The notes beneath the pieces are model-generated. The model was not told the DNA's origin, did not search any database, and was given only the letters and a program-made list of their open reading frames with translations. Source: Kitasatospora arboriphila (lineage in GTDB: Bacteria > Actinomycetota > Actinomycetes > Mycobacteriales > Mycobacteriaceae). Taken from it: a DNA stretch of 64,000 nt. The first letter of the stretch is position 1. Every line of letters begins with the position of its first letter. The position numbers and the translations under genes were made by a program. The DNA lies in assembly GCF_000717275.1 (NCBI RefSeq), contig NZ_JNYV01000002.1:1-64000 (forward strand). The letters are read 5' to 3'. This document shows positions 25,198-35,058 of the stretch, piece by piece.

Positions 25198-26387
25198 CGT
25201 GGACGCAGCACACAGTGTGTGCCGCCGTAGATCGCCGTCATGCATTTGTTGTTGTGATTACACAGGCCCGGCGAGTGGGTGTCAGCAGAAATCCGGTTCA
25301 CGAGGTCGGGCTCACGGAGCAGCGCCCTGGCGACGGCCACGAACTGGAAGCCCTCCCTCATCGCGAGGTCCATGGTTTCGCGGCCGGTGATCCCACCGAG
25401 CAGAACCAGGGGCATCTTCACGGCTTCGCGGATCTGCCTGGCGTCGTCGAGGAGATACGCGTCCTTGTACGGGTACTCCTTCAGGAAGTGTTTCCCCACC
25501 AGCTGAATTCCCAGTTTGGTCGGCTGTGGCATCACGGCGGCGAAGTCGCGCAAAGGCGCGTCACCCTTGAACAGATACATCGGGTTGAGCAGTGAACTGC
25601 CCGCGGTGAGTTCGAGCGCGTCCAGGGATCCGTCCTGCTCGAGCCACTGCGCAACCTGGATGGCTTCGTCGACCCAGAATCCACCGGGCACACCGTCGTC
25701 CATGTTCAGCTTGGCCAGGATCGCGATCCTGTCGCCGACGGCGTCGCGCACCGCACGAGCGACCTCACGGGCGAAACGCGCCCGATTCTTCAGGGACCCG
25801 CCATAGTCGTCTTTGCGCTTGTTCACCCGTGGACTCAGGAATGAGCTGACCAGGTAGTTGTGACCGAAATGGAGCTCGACGGCGTCGAAACCGGTCTCGA
25901 TGGCGCGGCGTGCGGCATCCGCGTGTGCCTCCACGATCCGTGTGATGTCCGCGGTGGAGGCCGGTTTCGAGAAGTTCTGTGTGGTCATCCGGAAGGCGCG
26001 GGAAGGCCCTAGAGCAGGTGTACCAAGGTATTTCGAGCCTGCCACCGGGCCGGCGTGACCGATCTGAGCGGACACTGCCGCACCTTCGTCGTGGATGGCA
26101 TCGGTGAGCTTGCGCAGACCTGGCAAGGCCTCGTCGCGCCAGTAGATCTGGGCGGGCGAGGTCCGGCCCTCGTACGACACCGCGCAGTACGCAACGGTTG
26201 TCATCCCGACGCCACCTGCGGCCGGGCGGCGATGGAATTCGATCAATTCGTCGGTGACGAGCCCTTTGGGGGTCAGCCCCTCAAAGGTGGCGGCCTTGAT
26301 GACCCGGTTACGTAGGGAGATCGGCCCCAATTTTGCCGGTGCAAGCGGATCGGCGTGCACCGGGGGAAACCCGAGTTCTGTGGTCAT
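25194..26387 (-). CDS. NADH:flavin oxidoreductase / Old Yellow Enzyme family protein
   Basis: A 397-residue FMN TIM-barrel enzyme of the OYE/2,4-dienoyl-CoA-reductase N-domain family: LGPISLRNRVIKAATFEG, VSAQIGHAGPVAGSKY, VELHFGHNYLVSSFLSPRVNKR and FQFVAVARALLREPD. It ends shortly after LCNHNNKCMTAIYGGTHC, a Cys pattern reminiscent of the iron-sulfur site of FadH-like enzymes, but without the C-terminal NAD domain. The ribosome-binding site is GGAGGAA. It is first in the side-chain operon and has an island operator upstream. An ene-reductase acting on a ring double bond, as BaiCD/BaiH do, is a reasonable guess. Confidence 0.83.
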   Translation of the reverse strand: MTTELGFPPVHADPLAPAKLGPISLRNRVIKAATFEGLTPKGLVTDELIEFHRRPAAGGVGMTTVAYCAVSYEGRTSPAQIYWRDEALPGLRKLTDAIHDEGAAVSAQIGHAGPVAGSKYLGTPALGPSRAFRMTTQNFSKPASTADITRIVEAHADAARRAIETGFDAVELHFGHNYLVSSFLSPRVNKRKDDYGGSLKNRARFAREVARAVRDAVGDRIAILAKLNMDDGVPGGFWVDEAIQVAQWLEQDGSLDALELTAGSSLLNPMYLFKGDAPLRDFAAVMPQPTKLGIQLVGKHFLKEYPYKDAYLLDDARQIREAVKMPLVLLGGITGRETMDLAMREGFQFVAVARALLREPDLVNRISADTHSPGLCNHNNKCMTAIYGGTHCVLRPR

Positions 26388-26451
26388 GATGATATTCCTC
26401 CAGCTGCGAGACTGGGCCGAACGGTATCGCCGCCCACCGATACCGAACAGG

Positions 26452-26473
26452 CAAGTCTCGGTGAGTGGTAACG
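26452..26473. promoter_or_regulatory. Island operator motif, site A
   Basis: A copy of the GTCYCGGTGAGYGRGACC motif with its left half intact (AAGTCTCGGTGAGTGG) and right half degenerate. It lies 64 bp before the OYE gene on the minus strand and 104 bp before the acyl-CoA synthetase on the plus strand. Confidence 0.55.
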
Positions 26474-26577
26474 GTCACCATGAATAGGTGGCGCCATGAC
26501 ATTTTGTGACCAGAATCCCAGTCCCGATGAGCAGCCCGAGCGTGGCGAGCACAGCAGTACTACCGAAAGGCCTCCGC

Positions 26578-28239
26578 ATGACTGCGTCCACCGATCTCCA
26601 ACACCATATTGATCAGGTGATGGCCCGCCTGGTCGGCCCGGGTGGGCCGTTCGAGCTGGTCGACGAAGAGGTCCTCGGCGCCAGCATGTCGGTGATGAAA
26701 CACCGCAGGCGCGCCGTGGCCGAACTGCTCCCGTTGTCGGCGACATGGGGGACAAAGGATTACCTCGTCACCACCGACCGACGGATCTCCTACGCCGACC
26801 ATCTGGCTGCAGTTGCCGCCCTGGCAGCTGGGTTCGCCGAGAGGTACGGGGTGGGTAAGGGCGACCGCGTCGCAATCCTGGCGGCGAACACCCCGGAGTG
26901 GGTCATGACCTTCTGGGCCACACAGGCGCTCGGGGCCATCACCGTTGGCCTCAACGGCTGGTGGGTGCCTCGCGAGGTCATCTATGGAGTCGAGCACAGC
27001 GGACCGAAGGTACTGGTGGTCGACGCCAAACGGGCTGCCGCCCTGCCGGAACTGCCGGACACCGTCACCGTCCTGACCATGGAAGACGACCTCCCCGCGC
27101 TGATCGCGGAGTTCAGCGGCGCCGACCTCCCGACCGTCGCCATCGACGAGGACGACCCATCGGTGATCCTCTACACCAGCGGCACCAGTGGACGCCCGAA
27201 GGGCGCTCTGCACTCACAGCGCAACCTCCTGGCGGTCGTGGACTACCAACGGTTCGCCGAAGCGTTCACGGCCGAGCTACGCGGACAGACGCCTGACCCC
27301 ACCGCGCCCAGTTCCGCACGCCACCTGCTGACCTCGCCGCTCTTCCACATCGCGAGTCTGCACAACCTCGTGGTCCCGCGCCTGGCGACCGGCGGCGCGG
27401 TCGTGATGAATCAGGGGGCTTTCGACGCCGACACCGTCCTGGCGCTCATCGAGCATGAACGGGTCACCAATTGGGGTGCCGTGCCCACCATGGCCACTCG
27501 GCTCCTCGAGCACGACAACGTAGAAACGTACGACCTCTCATCCCTGACGTCGTTTGCATTGGCTTCGGCGCCGTCATCGGTGGCGTTCAAAGAACGCTTG
27601 CAGGAGAAGTTCCCCTTCGCCCGCGGCGCGCTGGTCGACAGCTACGGCCTCACCGAGTGCAGCACTGCCATCGCCGTCGCGACCCCAGCCGACATCGAAG
27701 CCTTCCCCGGCACACTCGGAAGGCCGATCATCACCGTCAGCATGGAGATCCGCGATGCGTCAGGAGACCCGGTGCCCGACGGGACCGAGGGAGAGGTCTG
27801 CGTGCGCAGCCCGTTCGTGATGCTCGGCTACTGGGAAGACGAGCAGGCCACAGCAGCCGCCATCGCCCCAGGGCGCTGGCTTCGCACAGGCGATTTCGGC
27901 TTGATCGACAACGGTAGGCTGAGGCTCACCGGCCGACGGTCGGACCTGATCCTGCGCGGCGGCGAGAATGTCTACCCGACAGAGATCGAGCAGTGTCTCG
28001 ACGAACATCCGGACGTGGCCGAGTGCGCGGTGGTCGGCGTACCGCATCCGGACCTCGGCCAGGAGGTGGCCGCAGTGGTGGTGACCCGCCCTGGATCCAC
28101 CACCACCGAGGACCAACTGCGGACCTTCGCCGCCGAACGACTCTCGTACTACAAGGTCCCGACGCAGTGGCGAATCACCGATCAGCCGTTGCCGCGCAAC
28201 GCAACCGGCAAGATGATGCGTAGGCAGATCGCGTTGTGA
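26578..28239 (+). CDS. Acyl-CoA synthetase (second steroid/fatty acid CoA ligase)
   Basis: A 553-residue class I adenylate-forming enzyme. Motifs: P-loop [41 protein letters not shown], hinge [16 protein letters not shown] and catalytic Lys in ATGKMMRR. The N-terminal 60 residues before the AMP-binding domain resemble those of long FadD-type ligases. The ATG at 26,578 is preferred over an upstream ATG because the extra residues are unconserved-looking. It probably activates a steroid acid, perhaps the C22 intermediate or an alternative side chain; RHA1 uses separate C24 and C22 ligases. Divergent from the side-chain operon. Confidence 0.8.
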   Translation: MTASTDLQHHIDQVMARLVGPGGPFELVDEEVLGASMSVMKHRRRAVAELLPLSATWGTKDYLVTTDRRISYADHLAAVAALAAGFAERYGVGKGDRVAILAANTPEWVMTFWATQALGAITVGLNGWWVPREVIYGVEHSGPKVLVVDAKRAAALPELPDTVTVLTMEDDLPALIAEFSGADLPTVAIDEDDPSVILYTSGTSGRPKGALHSQRNLLAVVDYQRFAEAFTAELRGQTPDPTAPSSARHLLTSPLFHIASLHNLVVPRLATGGAVVMNQGAFDADTVLALIEHERVTNWGAVPTMATRLLEHDNVETYDLSSLTSFALASAPSSVAFKERLQEKFPFARGALVDSYGLTECSTAIAVATPADIEAFPGTLGRPIITVSMEIRDASGDPVPDGTEGEVCVRSPFVMLGYWEDEQATAAAIAPGRWLRTGDFGLIDNGRLRLTGRRSDLILRGGENVYPTEIEQCLDEHPDVAECAVVGVPHPDLGQEVAAVVVTRPGSTTTEDQLRTFAAERLSYYKVPTQWRITDQPLPRNATGKMMRRQIAL

Positions 28240-28243
28240 GTTC

Positions 28244-28275
28244 TCCGGCGCCGGTGGTCAACCGCCGGCGCCGGA
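28244..28275. terminator. GC-rich hairpin between convergent genes
   Basis: TCCGGCGCCGG at 28,244-28,254 pairs with CCGGCGCCGGA at 28,265-28,275 across a 10-nt loop. It sits just after the stop of the plus-strand synthetase and can serve the convergent SDR operon as well. Confidence 0.65.
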
Positions 28276-28290
28276 CCTCGCGGGTCCAGA

Positions 28291-28347
28291 TGCACACAAG
28301 ATGCCCCACAGCGTCACATCCGGCCGGACGACCCCGACTTGTGTGCA
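28291..28347. terminator. Second inverted repeat between convergent genes
   Basis: TGCACACAAG at 28,291-28,300 is repeated as its exact complement at 28,338-28,347 with a 37-nt loop. It lies 26 bp after the end of the minus-strand SDR gene. It may terminate the thiolase operon, though the loop is long for an intrinsic terminator. Confidence 0.4.
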
Positions 28348-28372
28348 ACCAGGCTCTCTCAGAGGACAGCGC

Positions 28373-29161
28373 CTAGTCGACTGCCGGCGCCCACTGCACG
28401 CCGTTGATGTGCGCACCGCCGTCGACGAACAGTGTGTTTCCGGTCAGGTACCGGCTGGCGTCGCCGGCCAGGAACACCGCAACGGGTCCGATGTCCTCGA
28501 GCGGGTCACCGATTCGGCCCATCGGATTGGCTGAAGCCATCGCCGAAGCCATCTGCGGATTCCCATCAGCCATGCGCCGATATGCCTCACTCTGGGCACC
28601 GGGGCAGATGACGTTGCAGCACACCTGTTTTGGTGCCCACTCGCGGGCGGCGGTTCGGGTCAGGGTGCGCAGTGCCTCTTTGGCTGCGTTGTACTGCACC
28701 GAGTACATGTGCGCATTCACTCCGTTGAGGGAGCACAGATTGATGACCCGCCCAGTACCGTGCCGCTGCAATTCGGGCAGCGCAGCCTTCATCGCCCAGA
28801 ATGCCGCCATCACGGCCATGTCGAAACCGCCACGCATCTGGTCGTCGGTCATGTTCTCCAGCCGCGCGTAACCCGACCCTCGCCAAGCGTTGTTGACCAG
28901 GACGTCGAGCCTGCCGAAACGGCGCACAGCGGCGTCGACCATCCCGACGACCTGCGCCTTGTCTGTGACGTCGGTGGACACGAATTCCGCCTCCGCACCC
29001 CACTCGTCCCGCAACCACGCCGCGGTGGCTTCACCTGCCGTGCGGTCGATCTCGGCAACCATCACCGATGCACCCTCGCGTGCGAGCGCCCCGGCGACAC
29101 CCTTGCCGATCCCCATACCGGCGCCGGTGACCACGGCCACCCGTCCGTTCAGTGTGGCCAT
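28373..29161 (-). CDS. Short-chain dehydrogenase/reductase, putative hydroxysteroid dehydrogenase (paralogue 3)
   Basis: A 262-residue classical SDR: TGAGMGIG, NNAWRG in place of NNAG, catalytic YNAAK and TGNTLFVDGG. It shares the PMGRIGDPLEDI segment with the SDRs at 12,351 and 15,041. It is the last gene of the operon thiolase-fadE34-maoC-thioesterase-SDR, so expression is tied to side-chain beta-oxidation. It may act as a 3-hydroxyacyl-CoA dehydrogenase or a ring hydroxysteroid dehydrogenase; the sequence does not decide. Confidence 0.82.
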   Translation of the reverse strand: MATLNGRVAVVTGAGMGIGKGVAGALAREGASVMVAEIDRTAGEATAAWLRDEWGAEAEFVSTDVTDKAQVVGMVDAAVRRFGRLDVLVNNAWRGSGYARLENMTDDQMRGGFDMAVMAAFWAMKAALPELQRHGTGRVINLCSLNGVNAHMYSVQYNAAKEALRTLTRTAAREWAPKQVCCNVICPGAQSEAYRRMADGNPQMASAMASANPMGRIGDPLEDIGPVAVFLAGDASRYLTGNTLFVDGGAHINGVQWAPAVD

Positions 29162-29187
29162 GAAAACACCCCTTCATCGGCCCGCAC

Positions 29188-29832
29188 CTATCGAGGGCGC
29201 GGCACCGTCTTGTCGATGAACAGTGCCTCGACCGAGACACATACGGTGCCGTCGGCAGTGCGGATGTCGCCGACGGTATTGATCTTGATCCCCTCTTCGG
29301 CGACCATCCGGCCGCTCACGGTCAGCGGTTCGAACAGAGGCGTAGGACGGTGGTAGCGGACGTTGAGTTGTGCTGTGGCACCGCTACGGCCTGCCCAGGC
29401 ATTCGCCACACCGAGGGTGTGGTCGAGAAGCATTGCTGCCACGCCGCCATGAAGGTGTCCGGGTGGTCCCTGGTATGGAAAAGTCAGTGTCACTTCACCT
29501 TCTACTGAACCGTCCTCGCGGCCGGCCAGTGTCAGCGGCGGCGCAATCGCATTCTCTGGTCCGGTGACCGGGTCGTGGCGGGTGACGCCCTCGCCGTGCC
29601 ACATGTCGATCAGCCGCTCGGCGATCTCCGGTGAGTGTTCCTCGAGGTGCTCGGCGATGTTGTCCAGCTCCTCGGCGACCCGTTGCAGATTGGCATTCGT
29701 CCGGTCCGTGCGCAACAGGGCGTCCACGACCCGACGCGCCGCAGCCGTGGCGCGGTCGACGGGCCGGTCCTGAGGCGCCGAGGTGAGCACGGTTCCGTCA
29801 GGCGCATTACCAACGGTGGGGTGAAGGGTCAT
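29188..29832 (-). CDS. Hotdog-fold acyl-CoA thioesterase
   Basis: A 214-residue protein. After a helical N-terminal region of about 95 residues, the hotdog domain has PPGHLHGGVAAMLLDHTLG, the active-site loop of the PaaI/THEM4-like thioesterases. It could release stalled steroid-CoA esters to recover CoA. The ATG overlaps the maoC stop by 4 bp, so it is translationally coupled to the side-chain beta-oxidation operon. Confidence 0.8.
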   Translation of the reverse strand: MTLHPTVGNAPDGTVLTSAPQDRPVDRATAAARRVVDALLRTDRTNANLQRVAEELDNIAEHLEEHSPEIAERLIDMWHGEGVTRHDPVTGPENAIAPPLTLAGREDGSVEGEVTLTFPYQGPPGHLHGGVAAMLLDHTLGVANAWAGRSGATAQLNVRYHRPTPLFEPLTVSGRMVAEEGIKINTVGDIRTADGTVCVSVEALFIDKTVPRPR

Positions 29833-30698
29833 CGGATCTCCATGTGGGCGTGGGTCAATACCGCCTGACCATCACGGTCCGGGCAAACAGCGTGCAGGAT
29901 GAGCCGGTTGTCCTCTCGCCACACCGATGTCTCGATGGCCTCACCGGGATAGATCGAACCGGCGAACCGCGCCGAAAAAGTGTCTACGGCATCGGCATCA
30001 CCGCCGAGGATGTCATCGACGACGGCCTTACAGACCACACCGTAGGATGCCAGGCCGTGCAGGATGGGCCGATCGAAACCGGCGTGCGCGGCGAAATCCG
30101 GATCCGCGTGCAGAGGGTTCATGTCGCCGCTGAGACGGTAGACAAGGGCTTGTCGGGCGGTGGTCGGCGATCTGAGTACCTTGTCCGGCGCACGGTCCGG
30201 GGCGACTGCGGACGTCTCGGGGCCCGCGGGGCCTCCGAATCCTCCCTCACCCCTGGCCCAGATCTGCATCTCGCTGGTCCACAACGGGTTCCCGTCCACG
30301 TCGGCGGCCGCCTGCTCCAAGACGATGACCGCCGCCTTGCCCTTGTCCCAGACATCCGCGACGCGGGAGGACAGTACCCCTGACCCCGAAGCGGGGATGG
30401 GGCCGTGCATCGTGAGCGACTGACCGCCGTGCAGGATCTTGCGGAGATCGATGTCGATTCCCGGCAGGTTCATCCCGGGCGGTGCGATGTCCCCCGCCGA
30501 AACACCCTGTCCGGCAACCAAGGCGAAAGTCGGGAGCACGCTGATGTTCTTCTCGTACACCCAGCGCAATTCCGCCGGATCGACGGGATCGGCGCCCGCA
30601 CCGATCCCGAGGTGATACAGCAACACGTCCCGCTCGGTCCAGGACACCTCTCGAACAGAGGGCTCAGCGGCCAGTGCTGCGACTCGATCGATAGCCAC
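29829..30698 (-). CDS. MaoC-like double-hotdog enoyl-CoA hydratase
   Basis: A 289-residue hydratase 2 family protein, near the size of Rv3538 (286). The N-terminal half is a degenerate hotdog (WVYEKNISVLPTFALV). The C-terminal hotdog has the full motif YRLSGDMNPLHADP and PILHGLASYG, with the catalytic Asp and His in place. It is expected to hydrate the C24 steroid enoyl-CoA made by the FadE34-like enzyme encoded just upstream. The start is a GTG at 30,698 behind AAAGGAG; the longer frame to an upstream ATG lacks a ribosome-binding site. Confidence 0.85.
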   Translation of the reverse strand: MAIDRVAALAAEPSVREVSWTERDVLLYHLGIGAGADPVDPAELRWVYEKNISVLPTFALVAGQGVSAGDIAPPGMNLPGIDIDLRKILHGGQSLTMHGPIPASGSGVLSSRVADVWDKGKAAVIVLEQAAADVDGNPLWTSEMQIWARGEGGFGGPAGPETSAVAPDRAPDKVLRSPTTARQALVYRLSGDMNPLHADPDFAAHAGFDRPILHGLASYGVVCKAVVDDILGGDADAVDTFSARFAGSIYPGEAIETSVWREDNRLILHAVCPDRDGQAVLTHAHMEIR

Positions 30699-30732
30699 GG
30701 TCAGGGCTCCTTTGTGGTGCGAACGGGTTGCC

Positions 30733-32922
30733 TCACTGGCCGGGCGCGGGGTCGCGAGGTAGGCCGAGGATCCGCTCACCGATGATGTTCAGCTGGACGT
30801 TGGTGGTACCACCGGCGATGGACAGACACTGCGAGTTCAGGAACTGCTGCGTGGGCGACCACCGGTCCTGTTCTCCGAGAAGCGCATCAGGCCCGGTCCA
30901 CTCCATCGCCACCTCCCAGATCTGCTGGATGTGCTCGACGCCCAGCAGCTTGGCGATGGACGACTCGGCTCCGGGTTGTCCTCCGGCAAGCGAGCGCAGT
31001 GTGGTCCGGAGCCCCATCAAGCCACCAGACTGTGCGTCGCACAGCACTTTTCCGAGAACGGTCAGTTGCTCGTCGTCGAGACCGCCGGGCACCGACGCGG
31101 CCAGGTTCAGCAGCGTTTCCCCACCCGATCCCAACGACGAGTCGTTCGACAGTGAGACCCGTTCGTTCGCCAGTGTGGTGCGCGCCAGCTTCCAGCCTTC
31201 GCCGGGCTCGCCGACGAGGCAGTCGTCGGGGACGAACACGTCGTCGAGGAACACCTCGTTGAACAGTGACTCGCCGGTGATCTCGCGCAGTGGCCTGATG
31301 TCGAGGCCAGGACTGTTCTGGATGTCGACCAGGAAGTACGACAAACCTTTGTGTTTCGCGGCGTCGCCGTCCGTGCGGGCCAGGCAGATGCCCCAGTGGG
31401 CGTCGCGCGCACCGGACGTCCACACCTTTTGTCCCTGCAGTCTCCAGCCGCCGTCGACCTTGGTGGCCTTGGTGCTCAGCCCGGCAAGGTCCGATCCGGC
31501 CCCTGGTTCGGAGAACAGCTGGCACCAGACGATGTCGCCCCGTAGAGACGGCGGCACGAAGCGCTGCAGTTGCTGGTCGGCTCCATGGGCGATCAGCGTC
31601 GGGACCACCCAGTTGCCGATGATCATGTCGTGCGGCTCCAGAGCCGCCGCGCGCAATTCCTCGGCGATGACCAATTGCGTCACCGCGTCGGCCCCCTTGC
31701 CCCATGGCTCGGCGAAATGCGGTGCGGTATACCCTCTGTCGGCCAGGTAGCTTGCTCGCTCACTCGTGTCCAGCGACGTGGCGTCGGCCAGCTCTGACCG
31801 GATGTCGGCACGGATAGCCTCGGCCTCCGCAGGCAAGTCGATGCCGAGTACCCGACGGACCCCATCGATCGTCAGGCTCGCCACCCGTCGTCGCCAGATG
31901 GCGGTGGATCCGAGCAGGATCCGGAGGGATTGGGCGCGCCGCATGTACAGGTGAGCGTCGTGTTCCCAGGTGTACCCGATGCCGCCGAGGATCTGGATGC
32001 AGTCCTTGGTGACCGTGAAGGCCGCCTCCGGGGCCACGGCCCCTGCGACAGCGGAGGCCAACGACGCCTCGGATCGGTTTGTCGGCGGCTCCATCGCGCG
32101 GGCGGCGTCCCACGCGGTCACCCGGGCCTGCTCGGTGGAGGCGAGCATCCGCGCAGCCTTGTGCTTGACACCCTGGAACTGACCGATGGTCCGGCCGAAT
32201 TGCTGTCGTACCCGGGCATATTCAGCCGCGGTGTTGGTGGCCCAGCCGGCCAGACCTGCGGCTTCCGCAGAGAACAGTGTCGACGCGAGGTCGAGTACCC
32301 GCTGCGGATCGAGATCGAGGACGTCTTCGGGGTCGAGTTCCACGTTCTCGGCCTCGATCTGCGCATTTCGTCGCACGAGATCGTGACTGGGCAGTTCTGT
32401 CACCGATACTTGGTCGCGGCGAACCACCACAAACGCACGGTCGCCGTTGTCGTCGGCGGCCGCCAAGAACAGGTCTGCAACCTGACCACCGAGAACGTGA
32501 CCAGATCTTCCGGCCAGTGTCACGGTGTCGCCGTCGCGGATCAGCCGCAGTGAGCCTGGTTGCAGCGCAACGGCAGCCAGCATGGAGCCATCGGCAAGAG
32601 GTGCCAGCTCGGCGGTTCGCCCGGCCTCGTGCAGGACAGCCGAGACGATGACGGTCGGCAAGAACGGCCCGGGCACCATCGATCGACCGAGCTCTTCGGT
32701 GATGATGGCCAGCTCCACGAATCCGGCTCCCGCTCCGCCGAATTCTTCCGGCAGGTGCAGTCCCAGCATGCCGAGTTCCGCCAGCGAGTTCCAAAACACG
32801 GGTCGCGCTTCGGATTTGGCTTCGACGGCATCGCGTATCACCGCGGGCGTGGCGTGGCGTTCCGCCCACCCCCGCACCGAATCGCGCAGGTCGCGGTGGT
32901 CGTCGCTCAGTTCAATTCCCAT
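30733..32922 (-). CDS. Fused tandem acyl-CoA dehydrogenase, FadE34-like (ChsE3 type)
   Basis: A 729-residue protein with two acyl-CoA dehydrogenase units. The first (about 1-360) has LHLPEEFGGAGAGFVELAI and ILGGIGYTWEHDAHLY. The second (about 375-729) has CQLFSEPGAGSDLAGLST and SIAGGTTNVQLNIIGERILG. This head-to-tail fusion is characteristic of M. tuberculosis FadE34, which desaturates C24 steroid side-chain CoA esters such as cholyl-CoA-like substrates. Normal length for that family (about 710-730). It is second in the thiolase operon, 52 bp after the thiolase gene. Confidence 0.88.
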   Translation of the reverse strand: MGIELSDDHRDLRDSVRGWAERHATPAVIRDAVEAKSEARPVFWNSLAELGMLGLHLPEEFGGAGAGFVELAIITEELGRSMVPGPFLPTVIVSAVLHEAGRTAELAPLADGSMLAAVALQPGSLRLIRDGDTVTLAGRSGHVLGGQVADLFLAAADDNGDRAFVVVRRDQVSVTELPSHDLVRRNAQIEAENVELDPEDVLDLDPQRVLDLASTLFSAEAAGLAGWATNTAAEYARVRQQFGRTIGQFQGVKHKAARMLASTEQARVTAWDAARAMEPPTNRSEASLASAVAGAVAPEAAFTVTKDCIQILGGIGYTWEHDAHLYMRRAQSLRILLGSTAIWRRRVASLTIDGVRRVLGIDLPAEAEAIRADIRSELADATSLDTSERASYLADRGYTAPHFAEPWGKGADAVTQLVIAEELRAAALEPHDMIIGNWVVPTLIAHGADQQLQRFVPPSLRGDIVWCQLFSEPGAGSDLAGLSTKATKVDGGWRLQGQKVWTSGARDAHWGICLARTDGDAAKHKGLSYFLVDIQNSPGLDIRPLREITGESLFNEVFLDDVFVPDDCLVGEPGEGWKLARTTLANERVSLSNDSSLGSGGETLLNLAASVPGGLDDEQLTVLGKVLCDAQSGGLMGLRTTLRSLAGGQPGAESSIAKLLGVEHIQQIWEVAMEWTGPDALLGEQDRWSPTQQFLNSQCLSIAGGTTNVQLNIIGERILGLPRDPAPGQ

Positions 32923-32974
32923 ATTGGTTCAAATTCCTGTCGTGCGCGGTGTCCGCCGGGCATCCGGCGAGTTG

Positions 32975-34210
<1,236 letters not shown>

Positions 34211-34282
34211 TCAGCAATGCGCATAAACACCTGTATTCCTGGAGAGCCCCCTACCGCGGCGCGCGGCGAGCAAGAATGTATT

Positions 34283-34930
34283 TCAGTACAAGTTCGTGGA
34301 CAACCGCGTCAGCAGGAGGTCGCACGCGGTACGAATGTCCGACTCGGCATCCGGGATAGAGATGCGGCCGTTGAGGCACGACTGGATGACGCCCAGCCAG
34401 AGCTGCATCATCAACCGGACCGCGGTGGAATCGTCCTCGGACGGATTCTCGATGCCCGCGGCCTCGAGCAGGATCTGGTGGAACACGCGGTCCACCTTCC
34501 CCGCGTCCGGCACGGTGGCGGCGTTGGCCGTGCTGTTCGACTGGATCATCGCAGTGGAGAGCGCGGGGCGGCGAAGCAGCGCACGGGTCGCTCGGACCAG
34601 TACCTCGTAGATCGCATCCGGACCCTGACCCGCGGGTGGCCGCCTGTCGAGGTTGTCCCTGATCTGGTCGATCTGCTCGACCATGACGGCGACGAACAGA
34701 TGCGTCTTGGACGGAAAGTACCGGTAGAGCGTGCCGATCGCGACACCCGCACGCTTGGCCACCTCGTGCATCTGAACCCGCGCCAGCTCTTTCTCGGTCG
34801 CGAGTTCGGCCGCGGCCTCCAGCATCCGCACATGACGGGCCCGCTGATCGTCGGAACTGGGTTCCGCCGCGTCCCTCGCCTCGCCAATTCTCGGCAACGT
34901 CCATCTCCCGTCGTGCGACACCAACATCAT
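34283..34930 (-). CDS. TetR-family regulator, KstR-like
   Basis: A 215-residue TetR protein. The DNA-binding domain (about 35-80) contains VQMHEVAKRAGVAIGTLYRY followed by FPSKTHLFVAVM, very close in form to KstR, the repressor of cholesterol genes that is released by steroid-CoA thioesters. The C-terminal ligand domain includes LMMQLWLGVIQSCLNGR. Starts at 34,930 or 34,927 cannot be separated. It precedes the thiolase operon on the same strand, with a KstR-like palindrome between. It probably represses that operon and chsB1; the effector is inferred to be a steroid-CoA. Confidence 0.83.
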   Translation of the reverse strand: MMLVSHDGRWTLPRIGEARDAAEPSSDDQRARHVRMLEAAAELATEKELARVQMHEVAKRAGVAIGTLYRYFPSKTHLFVAVMVEQIDQIRDNLDRRPPAGQGPDAIYEVLVRATRALLRRPALSTAMIQSNSTANAATVPDAGKVDRVFHQILLEAAGIENPSEDDSTAVRLMMQLWLGVIQSCLNGRISIPDAESDIRTACDLLLTRLSTNLY

Positions 34931-34969
34931 GTGGTGACTGACTCTCTCATCACCGTAGGAAATTGCGCA

Positions 34970-34991
34970 CTTTTCCCGGTGAGTGGGACCT
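34970..34991. promoter_or_regulatory. Island operator motif, site B
   Basis: TTTTCCCGGTGAGTGGGACC carries the island motif with a strong right half. It lies 39 bp before the TetR gene (minus) and 67 bp before kstD (plus), in a divergent promoter. Confidence 0.6.
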
Positions 34992-35058
34992 GCGGAGCAA
35001 TGCCCCGCGTATTGGGATTGCGTGAAAACGAACGACAGACCCGATGGAGGCAATGACG

